64,000 bases of DNA from contig JBAZXA010000003.1 in assembly GCA_041660045.1 (NCBI GenBank), positions 317,385-381,384 of the forward strand, in the 5' to 3' direction. A program made the position numbers and the translations under genes. The notes under the pieces were generated by a model. The model was not told the DNA's origin. It worked only from the letters and a program-made list of their open reading frames with translations, and searched no databases. Positions 53,455 to 61,991 of this stretch are shown here, piece after piece (position 1 is the first letter of the stretch; every line of letters begins with the position of its first letter). Source of the DNA: WM-3-3 sp041660045 (lineage in GTDB: Bacteria; Pseudomonadota; Gammaproteobacteria; Methylococcales; Methylomonadaceae).

Positions 53455-53557
53455 TAACCCTACAGTCTAAACTGGAAAATATTTGGTGGTGATAGGTGGA
53501 AACTTTTGGATGGTGATTAACAGCCGGGCTAGGCATTTATCTTGGTTTAGCGCCTAG

Positions 53558-54184
53558 CTAATTCACTTTATGAAGCCATTTTCCGCTTTTGAAATAGAAA
53601 ACCAGAGTAACTAGCAACCATCCAAGCAGCAAGTCCCAGAATTGTTGAATAAAAATGATCGGCACGACTGGTGCAAGCAATACGATCCTCGTCCAGCCGG
53701 TGAGTGGGGCAAAACGAGATGCAAAACTACCCGAAGGGCAAACTGCCGGGGAGTCAAAGCCAGGCGGCTTGCACCCCGCCATAGCAATCACTTTGCCAGA
53801 ATTAACTGTACCTATGAAGGGGGTTCCGAACGCGATTGAAAAAGCGATCAGCCCAATAAGTGATGTCCAAAAGAGCTTTAGGTAGATCTTGTCGAAGATG
53901 GGAGCAGATGCGTTGGCCAGTCCTGTGATTGAAAGCCCCCAGAGTCTGCGGTGTACATTTAGGCAGCGTTCGGTTGCTGTACCCTTGGCCAACTGTAATT
54001 TTGACATAACTCTTTTCTTAAACAGGCCGACCACGACAAGCAGCCCTCCAATGGGCAACGCTATGTCATACAGTGCCACCTCAGACACATAAATCATATC
54101 GGCGAATTCTGTCCATTGGCCAACGGCAAGAAGCATTGCCGGGGCAACGACTATGGCAAGTCCGATTGAGATGAGTCGGTTCAT
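53558..54184 (-). CDS. Cassette A: four-TM membrane protein of unknown function
   Basis: The 208-residue product has four to five hydrophobic segments (about 4-21, 38-55, 105-125, 165-185, 186-200). The loop after the third contains GCKPPGFDSPAVCPSG with two Cys that could form a disulfide outside the membrane. Family not recognised. Its ATG lies 8 bases after the end of an attC site (54192-54281), the placement usual for the first gene of an integron cassette. A matching attC after its stop is not evident and may have been destroyed by the IS21 debris. Confidence 0.65.
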   Translation of the reverse strand: MNRLISIGLAIVVAPAMLLAVGQWTEFADMIYVSEVALYDIALPIGGLLVVVGLFKKRVMSKLQLAKGTATERCLNVHRRLWGLSITGLANASAPIFDKIYLKLFWTSLIGLIAFSIAFGTPFIGTVNSGKVIAMAGCKPPGFDSPAVCPSGSFASRFAPLTGWTRIVLLAPVVPIIFIQQFWDLLLGWLLVTLVFYFKSGKWLHKVN

Positions 54185-54191
54185 ATGGCGG

Positions 54192-54281
54192 GTCTAACGT
54201 GGCGCTAACCGGGCGCGGCCCGGTTAGCAGAAAAAGTAAAACGGCATTATAACCGCTCTCCGCTTGAGCGCAATGTTAGGC
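54192..54281 (-). repeat. Integron attC recombination site
   Basis: On the minus strand the site begins GCCTAAC (54281-54275) and ends GTTAGAC (54198-54192), matching the RYYYAAC and GTTRRRY core sites. Between them lie complementary arms such as GCTAACCGGG with CCCGGTTAGC. The stop codon TAA of the methyltransferase gene lies inside the first core site, which is typical for cassettes. Length 90 bp. Confidence 0.8.
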
Positions 54282-55412
54282 ATGAAGACCAGATTGGAAT
54301 GGTTTAGCAATAATAAATTTGGCAAAGGTTCGCACATTCATTATTTCCACGACTTCAAATCCAGCGTTTTCCAGCAACTGCTTCCACTCGCTCGGAGTAC
54401 GCTCACGCCCAGTTGTGCCAATTAACATTTGCATATCGAAAGCGGCTATGGTTGGATTAATCTGGGTTTCCTCAGCAACGGCATCAGCAAAAAGTACAAA
54501 TGCTTGGTGGGTACCAATGGCTGTTTTCAGGTTGCTTAATACGGTTGAGCATTCTTCATCACTTAAGCAATGAAATATGGCAGAAAACATAAAGAGATCA
54601 TTATCTGAGGTCGCGGCTGGCATGGACTCAAACATATTGCCACCCTGAAAATCAATACGCGCAAGTATATCGGCGGCTATTTTACCGTTCCAATGAGTTT
54701 TGGCTGTTTCGATAATCTGTGGCCTGTCGAACACAATGGCTTTTAAATTGGGGTGTGACTTAAGAATGGACAAGGCTTTGCTGCCTTTAGAACCCCCTAC
54801 ATCAATAATGCGGTCAAATCGCCCCCAGTTGAAGTCTTCCAAAAATAAGTTACCGGTGAGGTTTTCCACGCTGTCCATTGCTTGGGAGAACAGTAAATCA
54901 AAGTCTTTGTGCTGATCCATGTAGCTAAAGACATCAACCCCATGTACTTTGGCAAATGGCACACCGCCATCACGGATGCTTTCTTCCAAAAATTCCATCC
55001 ACGGTTTGGTCATTTCCGGTGAGTTGTGCATCAAGATCATGGCACGCACATTTTTGTGGTTGCTTTGACGCAGAAACGCAGATGTTTTGGAGTTCTTGAA
55101 CACGCGAGGAGCAGTTTCGTCAAAAATCCCCATCGAACCCAACATCCGCATCAATCGGTAAAGGTGGTCTTCATGAAGCTGTAAAGCCGTGGCGATTTCT
55201 TGTGTGCTTTTCTCGGCATCGCCAAGCACATCAGCCAATTCGAGCTTGGTTGCCACATACAATGCACGGGACTGCCAGAACAGAGAGCCAATTTGCATTA
55301 GCCTGAAGGGCGGTGGCGTTATCTTCGCAGGTATATTTTGAAGCGCACTGGCAAAGCCCATCAGTTTATTGAAGAGCTTAACTCGGAATGTATTTGTAGC
55401 CAGTTTTTTCAT
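54276..55412 (-). CDS. Cassette B: class I SAM-dependent O-methyltransferase (COMT type)
   Basis: The 378-residue enzyme has an N-terminal winged-helix dimerisation domain (about 45-125; LYVATKLELADVLGD, EDHLYRLMRMLGSMGIF). A Rossmann SAM domain follows with motif I IIDVGGSKGSKAL (about 203) and a probable catalytic His in MFSAIFHCLSDEEC. It resembles acetylserotonin/hydroxyneurosporene-type O-methyltransferases; the acceptor is unknown. AAGGTGG precedes the ATG. The gene is bounded by attC sites on both sides, so it is a complete single-gene cassette, unusually long for the type. Confidence 0.85.
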   Translation of the reverse strand: MKKLATNTFRVKLFNKLMGFASALQNIPAKITPPPFRLMQIGSLFWQSRALYVATKLELADVLGDAEKSTQEIATALQLHEDHLYRLMRMLGSMGIFDETAPRVFKNSKTSAFLRQSNHKNVRAMILMHNSPEMTKPWMEFLEESIRDGGVPFAKVHGVDVFSYMDQHKDFDLLFSQAMDSVENLTGNLFLEDFNWGRFDRIIDVGGSKGSKALSILKSHPNLKAIVFDRPQIIETAKTHWNGKIAADILARIDFQGGNMFESMPAATSDNDLFMFSAIFHCLSDEECSTVLSNLKTAIGTHQAFVLFADAVAEETQINPTIAAFDMQMLIGTTGRERTPSEWKQLLENAGFEVVEIMNVRTFAKFIIAKPFQSGLHA

Positions 55413-55482
55413 ATGCCACCTTGCAAATCGTAAGTGTGTTTTTAATATTATAGCTTGAGCTGAGGTGGGTTTTGCTGGTTAT

Positions 55483-55603
55483 GCCCAACGTTACAGTAAG
55501 GCGCAGGCCGCTCGATGAAGATTAACGAAGCCAAGAGGCTTGATAAACCACTAACCTTGACAGTCGCCACGGGCGGCCTGTCGCTTTGACTGACTTGTTG
55601 GGC
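55483..55603 (-). repeat. Integron attC site (long type)
   Basis: On the minus strand it begins GCCCAAC (55603-55597) and ends GTTGGGC (55489-55483), both agreeing with the core consensus. Complementary inner arms GGCCGCCCG-like and GCAGGCCG-like segments are visible. The length, 121 bp, is at the upper end for attC. It separates the DUF3800 gene from the methyltransferase gene. Confidence 0.8.
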
Positions 55604-55610
55604 TTGTTAT

Positions 55611-56261
55611 TTAAAAGAACAATGTTTTATAACTTACGTTGTTTCTTAATTGATGCCAAGGCTGTGAATTGCCGTCTTCAAAATGACCTTGAATCACTCC
55701 AGATAACATATCAGCAAATTGAATATTTTTATTTGCTGAGCTGTCACCTGGGGTTGTTAGTAATATGGTTTCTGCGTTTTTGTCAAACCATAACTTAGTT
55801 TGCAAGTAATCGTGCATACTGTTACCGCATTTTACTTTAATGCTCCTTGGGTCTGGAATAAATTTAACACGTTGTTGCTTACTCATTTCGTCCAGCAATA
55901 AACACCCGATCATATAATTGTATAATTTATTTGAATCAGTTCTTATATGAGGTTTAACATTTTGTTTATTAACGGTTATGGATAGGAACTTTATATCTGG
56001 ATTGTGTTTGGTGCGAAGTTCATTTGCTTTTTTTGCAAACCATATCCGCTCATCTAGTGACATGCCAGACCATTTCTTTTCTGTACCTGGATGCCACTTA
56101 AATTTTTTATAGAGATTTTTAATCAACCGTTTGGGAAGGTGTGATTTTGACGGCGTTACGACTAAACAAGCTATAGTTAAATACCTGCTTGAGCCGCCTT
56201 TGCGATAGGGGGCTGTGAATTTCCACCCTAGATCGCCACTTTCATCAAGATATATTTCCAT
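55611..56261 (-). CDS. Cassette C: DUF3800 protein
   Basis: The 216-residue product begins with the DUF3800 signature IYLDESGDLGW and has PDPRSIKVK and the C-terminal NIQFADMLSGVIQGHFED. The conserved Asp/Glu residues of this family suggest an RNase H-like metal site. DUF3800 proteins are frequent in genomic islands and phage-defence contexts, but no activity is firmly established. The stop lies 8 bp before an attC site. Confidence 0.82.
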   Translation of the reverse strand: MEIYLDESGDLGWKFTAPYRKGGSSRYLTIACLVVTPSKSHLPKRLIKNLYKKFKWHPGTEKKWSGMSLDERIWFAKKANELRTKHNPDIKFLSITVNKQNVKPHIRTDSNKLYNYMIGCLLLDEMSKQQRVKFIPDPRSIKVKCGNSMHDYLQTKLWFDKNAETILLTTPGDSSANKNIQFADMLSGVIQGHFEDGNSQPWHQLRNNVSYKTLFF

Positions 56262-56289
56262 GTGGCTTGGTAAATTTTAGGCAAAAAAA

Positions 56290-56373
56290 AGCGTGACCCC
56301 TAAATCCGACGTTCTTGACAAACGCTTACGATACACTAAGTGCGTCGCGGATAGTTTAGGATTTACTCACGCT
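56290..56373. repeat. 84-bp imperfect inverted-repeat structure
   Basis: AGCGTGA-N4-TAAATCC (56290-56307) is mirrored by GGATTTA-N1-TCACGCT (56359-56373), with further small palindromes inside (CACTAAGTG). It lies between the DUF3800 start and the upstream attC. It is not an attC because the terminal core sequences are missing; it may be a miniature element or a folded leader. Confidence 0.5.
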
Positions 56374-56450
56374 AAAGTTATTATATGGCTTTTTATGAGC
56401 ATGTAAATACCGTAACACAAAAAAACTAAACAATGGGTAGTAAAATAGCC

Positions 56451-56515
56451 GCCCAACGTGAAGCTAACCGGCCTGCGCGGCTTTTCGCCAGGTCCGGTTG
56501 AGCGTAGTGTTAGAT
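56451..56515 (-). repeat. Integron attC site
   Basis: On the minus strand it runs from ATCTAAC (56515-56509) to GTTGGGC (56457-56451). The arms GAAGCTAACCGG and CCGGTTGAGCG are complementary with the usual unpaired bases. Length 65 bp. It resembles the cut site at 63840 (GCTAACCGGC followed by GCGCGGCTTT), so both belong to one attC family. Confidence 0.82.
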
Positions 56516-56730
56516 TCCGGTTTCCCAACGTGGACTTTGCCAACCCTTGGAAAGCTCATAAAACTTTTGGTTTTTAATTTGCTGCCCGCTTGTGTAGAAG
56601 AAATTTTGGTCACCAGATGCGGACTTCATCATCATAACGGATTGCTCGACCGTCGCTCTCTTGACCAAGATTTGGTTATAGAAAGCTAAATAGGCGACAG
56701 TCAGATCAGACTGAAATACAGGCCAGTATT

Positions 56731-56745
56731 TCCGATTAAAAATGT
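56731..56745 (+). repeat. 15-bp direct repeat flanking the nuclease/helicase module, left copy
   Basis: TCCGATTAAAAATGT occurs here and at 61460-61474 in the same orientation, bracketing the two-gene OLD/UvrD module at a distance of about 4.7 kb. It could be an insertion duplication or the common edge of two mobile elements. Confidence 0.45.
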
Positions 56746-56748
56746 CTA

Positions 56749-56814
56749 GGGTTCAGACTCGATTGATTGTCGATTACATGCCCGTGGACTTTATTTTCAA
56801 TCGAGTCCGACCCC
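56749..56814. repeat. REP/MITE-like 66-bp inverted-repeat element, copy 2
   Basis: It begins GGGTTCAGACTCGATTGATT and ends TCAATCGAGTCCGACCCC, ends nearly perfectly complementary. It shares both ends with the copy at 53305-53369 while the middles differ, as expected for REP-type hairpin elements. Confidence 0.7.
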
Positions 56815-57039
56815 TTCGATTAATAAAAGTGATTTGTTCATATAGCGCTGAGAATTGGATTTAAAGTGGGTTGCATCATTGCACGCTCTCGTTGGTAATA
56901 TGAGGGCAATCGCTAAAGCCATCATGTGCCCTGCTGTCGCGGTCAGCAATGTGTTGCTTACCTGCCGTTCAGTTCAGATTTGTGCTATTGCAACGAAAGC
57001 CCTTGAGACGGTACCGAATCCAAATTTCTTTTAGCCGAT

Positions 57040-58992
57040 TTACACTGCTTCGAAAACAGCTTCTGTGTGGATGGCCTCACCTTCAAAAAGATCAATTTGG
57101 CTTATATGCGCTTCTGCCTTTTCAGGATCGGTGGTGAAGAGGACGACTGCTAAGTCTTTCAATGCCCTTGTGCAACTCACATAGAAAAGACGACGGGTTC
57201 GATCCAAAGTTGTCTCTTCACCAGCATCTATATGCTTTTGGTCGGTTTCAGAGGGATGTTTTAGGCCTAGGTATTTTTCGTAGGAGAACTGGAAGTGGGT
57301 GCTCTCGGCATCGTCTAGGACTACCAGCACCCTATCGAACTCGGCTCCCTTGATGCCTTGCTGAGTCCAAAAGGGTGAGCGTTCCGAGATGTAGGTCTGG
57401 TACGCCAGAAGCTGGCTAGCGGGACACGCTAGAAAAGCATCCATTGACGCCTGTTCCTTGTCAGACTCATCGTCTTCTTGATCGTCGTCGTTGTCCGTCC
57501 CTTCTTCAGGCTCAGGATGGGCAGACGCGGCTGCTTCCTGGTCCAAATAGGATGCCAGCCGGGGATCGAGGATCAGTAGACCTGCGGCATGCACTTGCTT
57601 CAGAAGGCCACCGATCGTTACGTTGGAATTCCCTGCTATGCCCTCTGCGATTGAATCAACAATCTCTCCAAGTGATTTAAGGCGTTCTGCTACGTTTACC
57701 CCGACGAGGGAATCTTTATCGAGAAGAGGCGAATATTCCCGGATCAGTCGCATTACTTCGAGCTGTCTGCTGTCAGTGTGGGCAATCGCTATCGGAATCA
57801 GGAATTTCACACACGGAGAAATGGGCCATGCAGAGCCGTCCAAAAAACCATCTTTGAATGCTGACGGGGCTTTGGAGTTGAGCGCAGCGTAGAGGTCGCC
57901 GAACCCTAAGCGCCTTGCGGCCATCTGATGAACAATGACGAGAAGCTTTACCCGCTCCTGGTCATCATCACCAGGTCGCCAATAATCATCACCGGTTCTC
58001 GCCGCCATCCACTCGCGTACTCGAACCAAATTGGCATCTCGCGTATCGTCCGCAGGTAAAATGAAAAGGTGGGCCGAACCTTCAGGGGTCGGAATGATGC
58101 CCTCCAGACCTAGGCGTTGGCCAGGAACCTGAACGAGATCATCACCGTCACGACGAATGGCGTTTGCGAGATTCAGAACTTTGGTTGAGCACCGAAAATT
58201 TTCGGGCTTCGGAATTTCTGCCCAAGTGGGCTCCGCGTCTACCAGTCCGGTTCCCGTGGCGTAAATTCGTTGCATCGGATCGCCGAAAAAACCGAGGCAA
58301 AGTGTAACGCCGGGTTCACTATGGACGGTCTTCAAAGCTTCCACTACCTCGGTAGTCGTATCCTGGCTCTCATCCACAAAGACGAAAGGGAACTGGCGCG
58401 CGAGAAGGGTTCGGAATAGCGGTCGTTCGACAATGAGATAAGTCCCGAGCTTCAGAATGTCGTCGTGACCCAGAATCCCCTTTGCGTATTTGCTACCTGT
58501 TCCGTACCGAAAGCCCTTAACTGCAACAATCTGTTTTGACTGCCGATGGAGGCGTTCCAGGTCTCGGGTGTCTTTATCCTTCGTACGCTGCTGAACCCTG
58601 GGGCCGTAGGTTGCCTGCTTTTCTTCAAGCGCCTCAATTTTTTCCGCGATGCGGCTAGCAACCCAGACGCGAATGTCATTTTGGAATGGCTTAGCTAGCA
58701 GCCACATGAAGCTGTGGATCGTCGAGACATGAACCAGCGGGTCACTACCGACGTCCCTCCAGATTTCTCCGGCTGCGATCTCTGTGTAGGTAATACAGGC
58801 AACGCGCTGACGGGCTTTCTTCAGCTTATCACCATGCATTCGGATGACCGATGACAGGCCCTTGATGAGAGAAGTGGTTTTCCCGGAACCGGCGCCGGCT
58901 TTCATTATGAAGCTTCGCGGTGGAACATCTCCAAGGCAGTTTCGCAGGTCGATGTCGGCCTGGGTGTCCGGCTTGTTCGCCCGGCTACTCAT
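57040..58992 (-). CDS. UvrD/PcrA-like helicase, GajB-like partner of the OLD nuclease
   Basis: The 650-residue SF1 helicase has all main motifs: Walker A MKAGAGSGKTTSLIKG (about 32), motif II FVFVDESQDTT, motif III GFFGDPMQRIYATG, a motif IV-type FRCSTKVLNLANAIR, motif V GIKGAEFDRVLVVLDD and motif VI TRRLFYVSCTRALKDL. An acidic linker (about 500-520) lies before motif V. It is longer than the described GajB proteins (about 490). It overlaps the nuclease gene by 8 nt, order nuclease then helicase, as in Gabija. The pair is more GC-rich than its surroundings, which suggests transfer from another genome. Confidence 0.85.
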   Translation of the reverse strand: MSSRANKPDTQADIDLRNCLGDVPPRSFIMKAGAGSGKTTSLIKGLSSVIRMHGDKLKKARQRVACITYTEIAAGEIWRDVGSDPLVHVSTIHSFMWLLAKPFQNDIRVWVASRIAEKIEALEEKQATYGPRVQQRTKDKDTRDLERLHRQSKQIVAVKGFRYGTGSKYAKGILGHDDILKLGTYLIVERPLFRTLLARQFPFVFVDESQDTTTEVVEALKTVHSEPGVTLCLGFFGDPMQRIYATGTGLVDAEPTWAEIPKPENFRCSTKVLNLANAIRRDGDDLVQVPGQRLGLEGIIPTPEGSAHLFILPADDTRDANLVRVREWMAARTGDDYWRPGDDDQERVKLLVIVHQMAARRLGFGDLYAALNSKAPSAFKDGFLDGSAWPISPCVKFLIPIAIAHTDSRQLEVMRLIREYSPLLDKDSLVGVNVAERLKSLGEIVDSIAEGIAGNSNVTIGGLLKQVHAAGLLILDPRLASYLDQEAAASAHPEPEEGTDNDDDQEDDESDKEQASMDAFLACPASQLLAYQTYISERSPFWTQQGIKGAEFDRVLVVLDDAESTHFQFSYEKYLGLKHPSETDQKHIDAGEETTLDRTRRLFYVSCTRALKDLAVVLFTTDPEKAEAHISQIDLFEGEAIHTEAVFEAV

Positions 58993-61300
58993 GCTCGCTC
59001 ACTATCGCGACACCTTCGGCGATGGGAACGCCGTCGGGCAATACGGTCTCAAGTTCGATCCGCACTTCGTCCTTCAGCCAAACAAGCCCGTCACGGATGT
59101 AAGCCGGGACATGCCAGGCAATTTCGTCTTCGGTGAGAACAGCGAGCGCGAACTTCGTTTTATCGAAGCTCTTCCGCGAAACCTTCTTATGAAGACCTTT
59201 AGCAAGAGCACTAGGGTTGGCAGCTCCACCCGTCACAATCAGGCCAAGAGGCTTCCTCGCCGCAGCTTGAGACCACTCCGGGTTTTCTAGGCCAAAGTCC
59301 TCCTCAAGCGTGCGCCCGCAGAGGGTTTGAGTGGCTCCGTTCCAAGTGACAGCCCGTTCAGTCTGATAGGCCACGCGAACTTTCGCACCGTCTTCAAGCT
59401 CGTGAGTCTTGTCCGCTTCCGAGGCGTTGTGCAAGTCTTCGATTGTGAGCTTGCCTGGAAGCCATTTTATGAGGGTTTGATTCGAGGTCGCAGCGTCTGG
59501 CTCATTGGGCAAGCAAGCCTTACCGTATTTCTTCTTAGGTGCCGGAGCCGCAGTGTCACCGACCGAATCTTGTTCATCACCCTGAGCCGGCACAGCGACG
59601 CCTTCTTCCGCGTCGGCCGGAACTTCGAACTCCTCGACTTCCTCGTCGTCATCAACGGCACCGCCCGCCGCCGGATCCACAAGGGCGACACTATCAATAT
59701 CGGTGACAATCAGCGTTGTCAGACCGAGAAACTCGATAAGCGACTGAAAGCGGTGCCCAAAGGCACCACCGACTTCCAAAATGCAGAGACAGGCTGAACG
59801 GAGAGTCTTCGCGACCTTCCTGATCATGACGGGCATTAGTAATCTCTCAACATTGCCTTCAACGAGAATAGCGGCATCCGAGAAGAAGAGATCGCAATGA
59901 GTCAGCTTAAGATATCGTTCGAGAAAATCACGATCATCTGGCTGAGCTTGGTAGAACGCCGATAGATTTAGAACTTCTGTCAACTGTTCCTTGCCTACTT
60001 TCTTGCGTCGGAAGTAGCGGATAGGCTTGAAACCTCGCTCGTAAAGGATGTGCGGCGAGTGGGTCGTAATGACCATTTGACTGCCAAAAATACTCCCGTC
60101 GTCGCCCTCTATGTTCAGGAGTTCAAGAACATTACGGATGAAGACCTGTTGAAGTTGGGCGTGCAGATGGGCCTCTGGTTCCTCCACGAAAATCAGGTGC
60201 AATGGGGGGCGAATGTCCATCGTTGCCCACCTGGCTTGGGCGTCGAGAATCTCCACAACCATGTAGATCAGATTTTTGAATCCGAGCCCGTTATAACTGT
60301 CAGGAAGGGTGGCAGTGTCTTCGCCATCTCCAATCTGGTAGTGGACCCTCGCATCCTGGCTCATAACGTGGGCGGGGTCCAGTGCCGACATGATCTTCAG
60401 TCGCGGATTATTGATGCCCGGGTAGCCAAGCTTGGCGAGCCGATCAAGCATCGGCTTGAATACCCCATCCAAGTGAACGTTCAGAGCTTGCTCGGAGTCG
60501 AACAGCGCCTTGAGGGCTATGTGATCGTCTTGCCTCTGATTTAGGTTGCGCTTGTAGAAGCGGCTCAAACGCTTTGACAGGTCTTCAGTTCTGCCACCGG
60601 CTTCAGGATTAGGATCAGCAAGGTGTCGCTGAGCCCCTAGGTTGTCGATATGGATAAGCGACTTCAGAATCGTTCCTCCGCCCGGCTCTCCACCTAATTC
60701 GTCTGGTACATAGTCCCCGATTTCTCGGAATTTCTCGTCAAATTGCGTGCGGTCCAAGATGAAGTAGCGCAGCTCATATTCACTCTTGAGCTCGCGTTGG
60801 AGATAGTCCGTCATGGTGCGAGGCCAAGGAACATATTGCGACTCTGGCGACAGTTCCCCAGCCTGTTCAGAACCTTTGGCCTTAGCTTCTTGGAAGTTTT
60901 GAATTACGTTGATGGGGTTTCGAGCTGTCAGGGAAACTCGTATGCCAACCTTGGTTCCCTCCCATAGTGTACTCGGAAGCAATGGAATCACCAGATAGAG
61001 ATCGGACGCTGAAACTTCGAACCAGAGATCGAGATCTATGCTTGGAAGTGAGAAAACCTCCGGAATCGGATCAGTCAGGTTGATATTTCCAGCTTCATCG
61101 AAGGCTTTCCAGCACGAAGAGCTGAAATCATAGAGGCTGAAACGATCCCTTCCACCCGTGATGAACGAATGGATGGCCTGAGTTGCTGACGTTTTCCCGC
61201 TGTTATTAGATCCTACGAATATGGATATGTCGTCAGCTAGCTCAATATAAGTGTCCTTAAGGCGCCGAAAATTCTTTAGGCGATACGAGTAAAGATGCAC
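58985..61300 (-). CDS. OLD-family ATPase/Toprim endonuclease, GajA-like
   Basis: The 771-residue protein starts with an SMC/RecF-like ATPase half: Walker A VGSNNSGKTSATQAI (about 29), signature-like YNGLGFKNLIYM (about 340), Walker B IFVEEPEAHLHAQLQ (about 375) and H-loop ITTHSPHILYE. A Toprim domain follows with the acidic residues of ILVEGNVERLLMP (about 478) and LIVTDIDSV (about 530). A roughly 50-residue acidic, Pro/Ala-rich insertion follows the Toprim DxD. The C-terminal part carries TSNQTLIKWLPG and LKDEVRIELETVLPD. OLD nucleases paired with UvrD helicases form class 2 OLD/Gabija defence. This one is larger than typical GajA (about 580). GGAGG lies 9 bases before the ATG. Confidence 0.85.
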   Translation of the reverse strand: MHLYSYRLKNFRRLKDTYIELADDISIFVGSNNSGKTSATQAIHSFITGGRDRFSLYDFSSSCWKAFDEAGNINLTDPIPEVFSLPSIDLDLWFEVSASDLYLVIPLLPSTLWEGTKVGIRVSLTARNPINVIQNFQEAKAKGSEQAGELSPESQYVPWPRTMTDYLQRELKSEYELRYFILDRTQFDEKFREIGDYVPDELGGEPGGGTILKSLIHIDNLGAQRHLADPNPEAGGRTEDLSKRLSRFYKRNLNQRQDDHIALKALFDSEQALNVHLDGVFKPMLDRLAKLGYPGINNPRLKIMSALDPAHVMSQDARVHYQIGDGEDTATLPDSYNGLGFKNLIYMVVEILDAQARWATMDIRPPLHLIFVEEPEAHLHAQLQQVFIRNVLELLNIEGDDGSIFGSQMVITTHSPHILYERGFKPIRYFRRKKVGKEQLTEVLNLSAFYQAQPDDRDFLERYLKLTHCDLFFSDAAILVEGNVERLLMPVMIRKVAKTLRSACLCILEVGGAFGHRFQSLIEFLGLTTLIVTDIDSVALVDPAAGGAVDDDEEVEEFEVPADAEEGVAVPAQGDEQDSVGDTAAPAPKKKYGKACLPNEPDAATSNQTLIKWLPGKLTIEDLHNASEADKTHELEDGAKVRVAYQTERAVTWNGATQTLCGRTLEEDFGLENPEWSQAAARKPLGLIVTGGAANPSALAKGLHKKVSRKSFDKTKFALAVLTEDEIAWHVPAYIRDGLVWLKDEVRIELETVLPDGVPIAEGVAIVSEHE

Positions 61301-61459
61301 AAAAACCCTCCTTTACATTTTCAAACTATTAGGAGAAGTTGATACACGAAAGAGTCACGTTCCGTAGACGAAAGTGATGCTTGGCTTGGTTGCGGCCGCT
61401 CCCCTAGGCGTATAGCAAGATGGTGACTTTTTCAAATTAAAGATGCATTCATTCGCTTC

Positions 61460-61474
61460 TCCGATTAAAAATGT
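61460..61474 (+). repeat. 15-bp direct repeat flanking the nuclease/helicase module, right copy
   Basis: This copy of TCCGATTAAAAATGT is identical to that at 56731-56745 and lies 160 bp upstream of the nuclease start. Confidence 0.45.
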
Positions 61475-61606
61475 TCACTTGCCATCAATTCCAGGCGCAT
61501 GCATCTTCTTGGATTTCAGCTGGGCTGGTTAGGCCCTAATAGTCACTTAAGGCGCTGCTAATGGATCGACGTACTATACAAGCCATAAAACATCGGCGGT
61601 GAGGCG

Positions 61607-61732
61607 TCAAATGAGACGGTTGCTTGACCATTTTAGGTAGTCAGAGCGTAGAGTGCGTACACAATCGTCAAGAAAACGATCACGTTGCGCCAATTCTAAC
61701 AACCGGAACTGTTCCTGCCTAATTTGAAGCAT
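61607..61732 (-). pseudogene. Short gene fragment (N-terminal piece)
   Basis: The 41-codon frame reads MLQIRQEQFRLLELAQRD followed by RFLDDCVRTLRSDY and then an unrelated tail. The beginning resembles, from memory, the N-terminus of small proteins encoded next to type VI secretion or Rhs effectors. Only the first 35 or so codons are left. No strong ribosome binding site is present. I treat it as a fragment brought in with mobile DNA. Confidence 0.3.
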
Positions 61733-61940
61733 GATGCAAACCACCTTTTGCCTGTGTGGTACGGCACTCTGAAGCGTTTGCAAGCACAACGTATCGAGCA
61801 AGCATGAAACTTACGGTAACTGATCTGATGTCTCGGTGTCTAATCTAGCTGGATAATACATGAATGTCCACTAATAACTCCTGAGCCAACATGAGGTTCC
61901 GCCACTGCTAATTACTAACAGCAGCTATTTTGTCTCAGGT

Positions 61941-61991
61941 GGGTCAATTTTACATTGCCGTTAATGGGTCATTTTTACATTGCCGGTGACA
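61941..61991 (-). mobile_element. IS21-type terminal repeats
   Basis: Two 20-bp direct repeats, 61941-61960 and 61966-61985 (19 of 20 identical, period 25), are followed outward by GGTGACA. On the minus strand the end begins TGTCACCGGCAATG, typical of the TGT ends and multiple terminal repeats of IS21-family elements. No istA gene follows inside, so only the end remains. The last 13 codons of the neighbouring cassette gene are formed by it. Confidence 0.65.

Larger units (their letters stand above)
53143..53557. other. Mobile-element debris between the IS4 remnant and the cassette array
   Basis: This 415-bp stretch contains one copy of the 65-66 bp inverted repeat (53305-53369), an istB C-terminal fragment (53377-53454) and AT-rich sequence with IS21-like GGTGG steps near 53486. 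I see no complete gene. Confidence 0.55.
56516..57039. other. 524-bp region between an attC and the helicase gene
   Basis: No gene is supported. The region contains the second REP-like copy (56749-56814) and one member of a 15-bp direct repeat (56731-56745) whose other copy lies beyond the nuclease gene. The segment 56516-56700 looks like shuffled mobile-element sequence without an intact frame. Confidence 0.5.
61301..61931. other. Region between the nuclease gene and the IS21-type end
   Basis: About 630 bp without an intact gene. It holds the right copy of the 15-bp direct repeat (61460-61474) and a short open frame on the minus strand (61607-61732, described separately). The sequence looks like debris from earlier insertions. 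Confidence 0.5.

Noticed and set aside
56498..56689. 63-residue plus-strand frame starting in the attC
   Set aside because: Runs opposite to the cassette genes, starts inside the attC and has no recognisable content.
59327..59797. 156-residue frame antisense to the OLD nuclease gene
   Set aside because: High-GC shadow frame of a well-supported gene.
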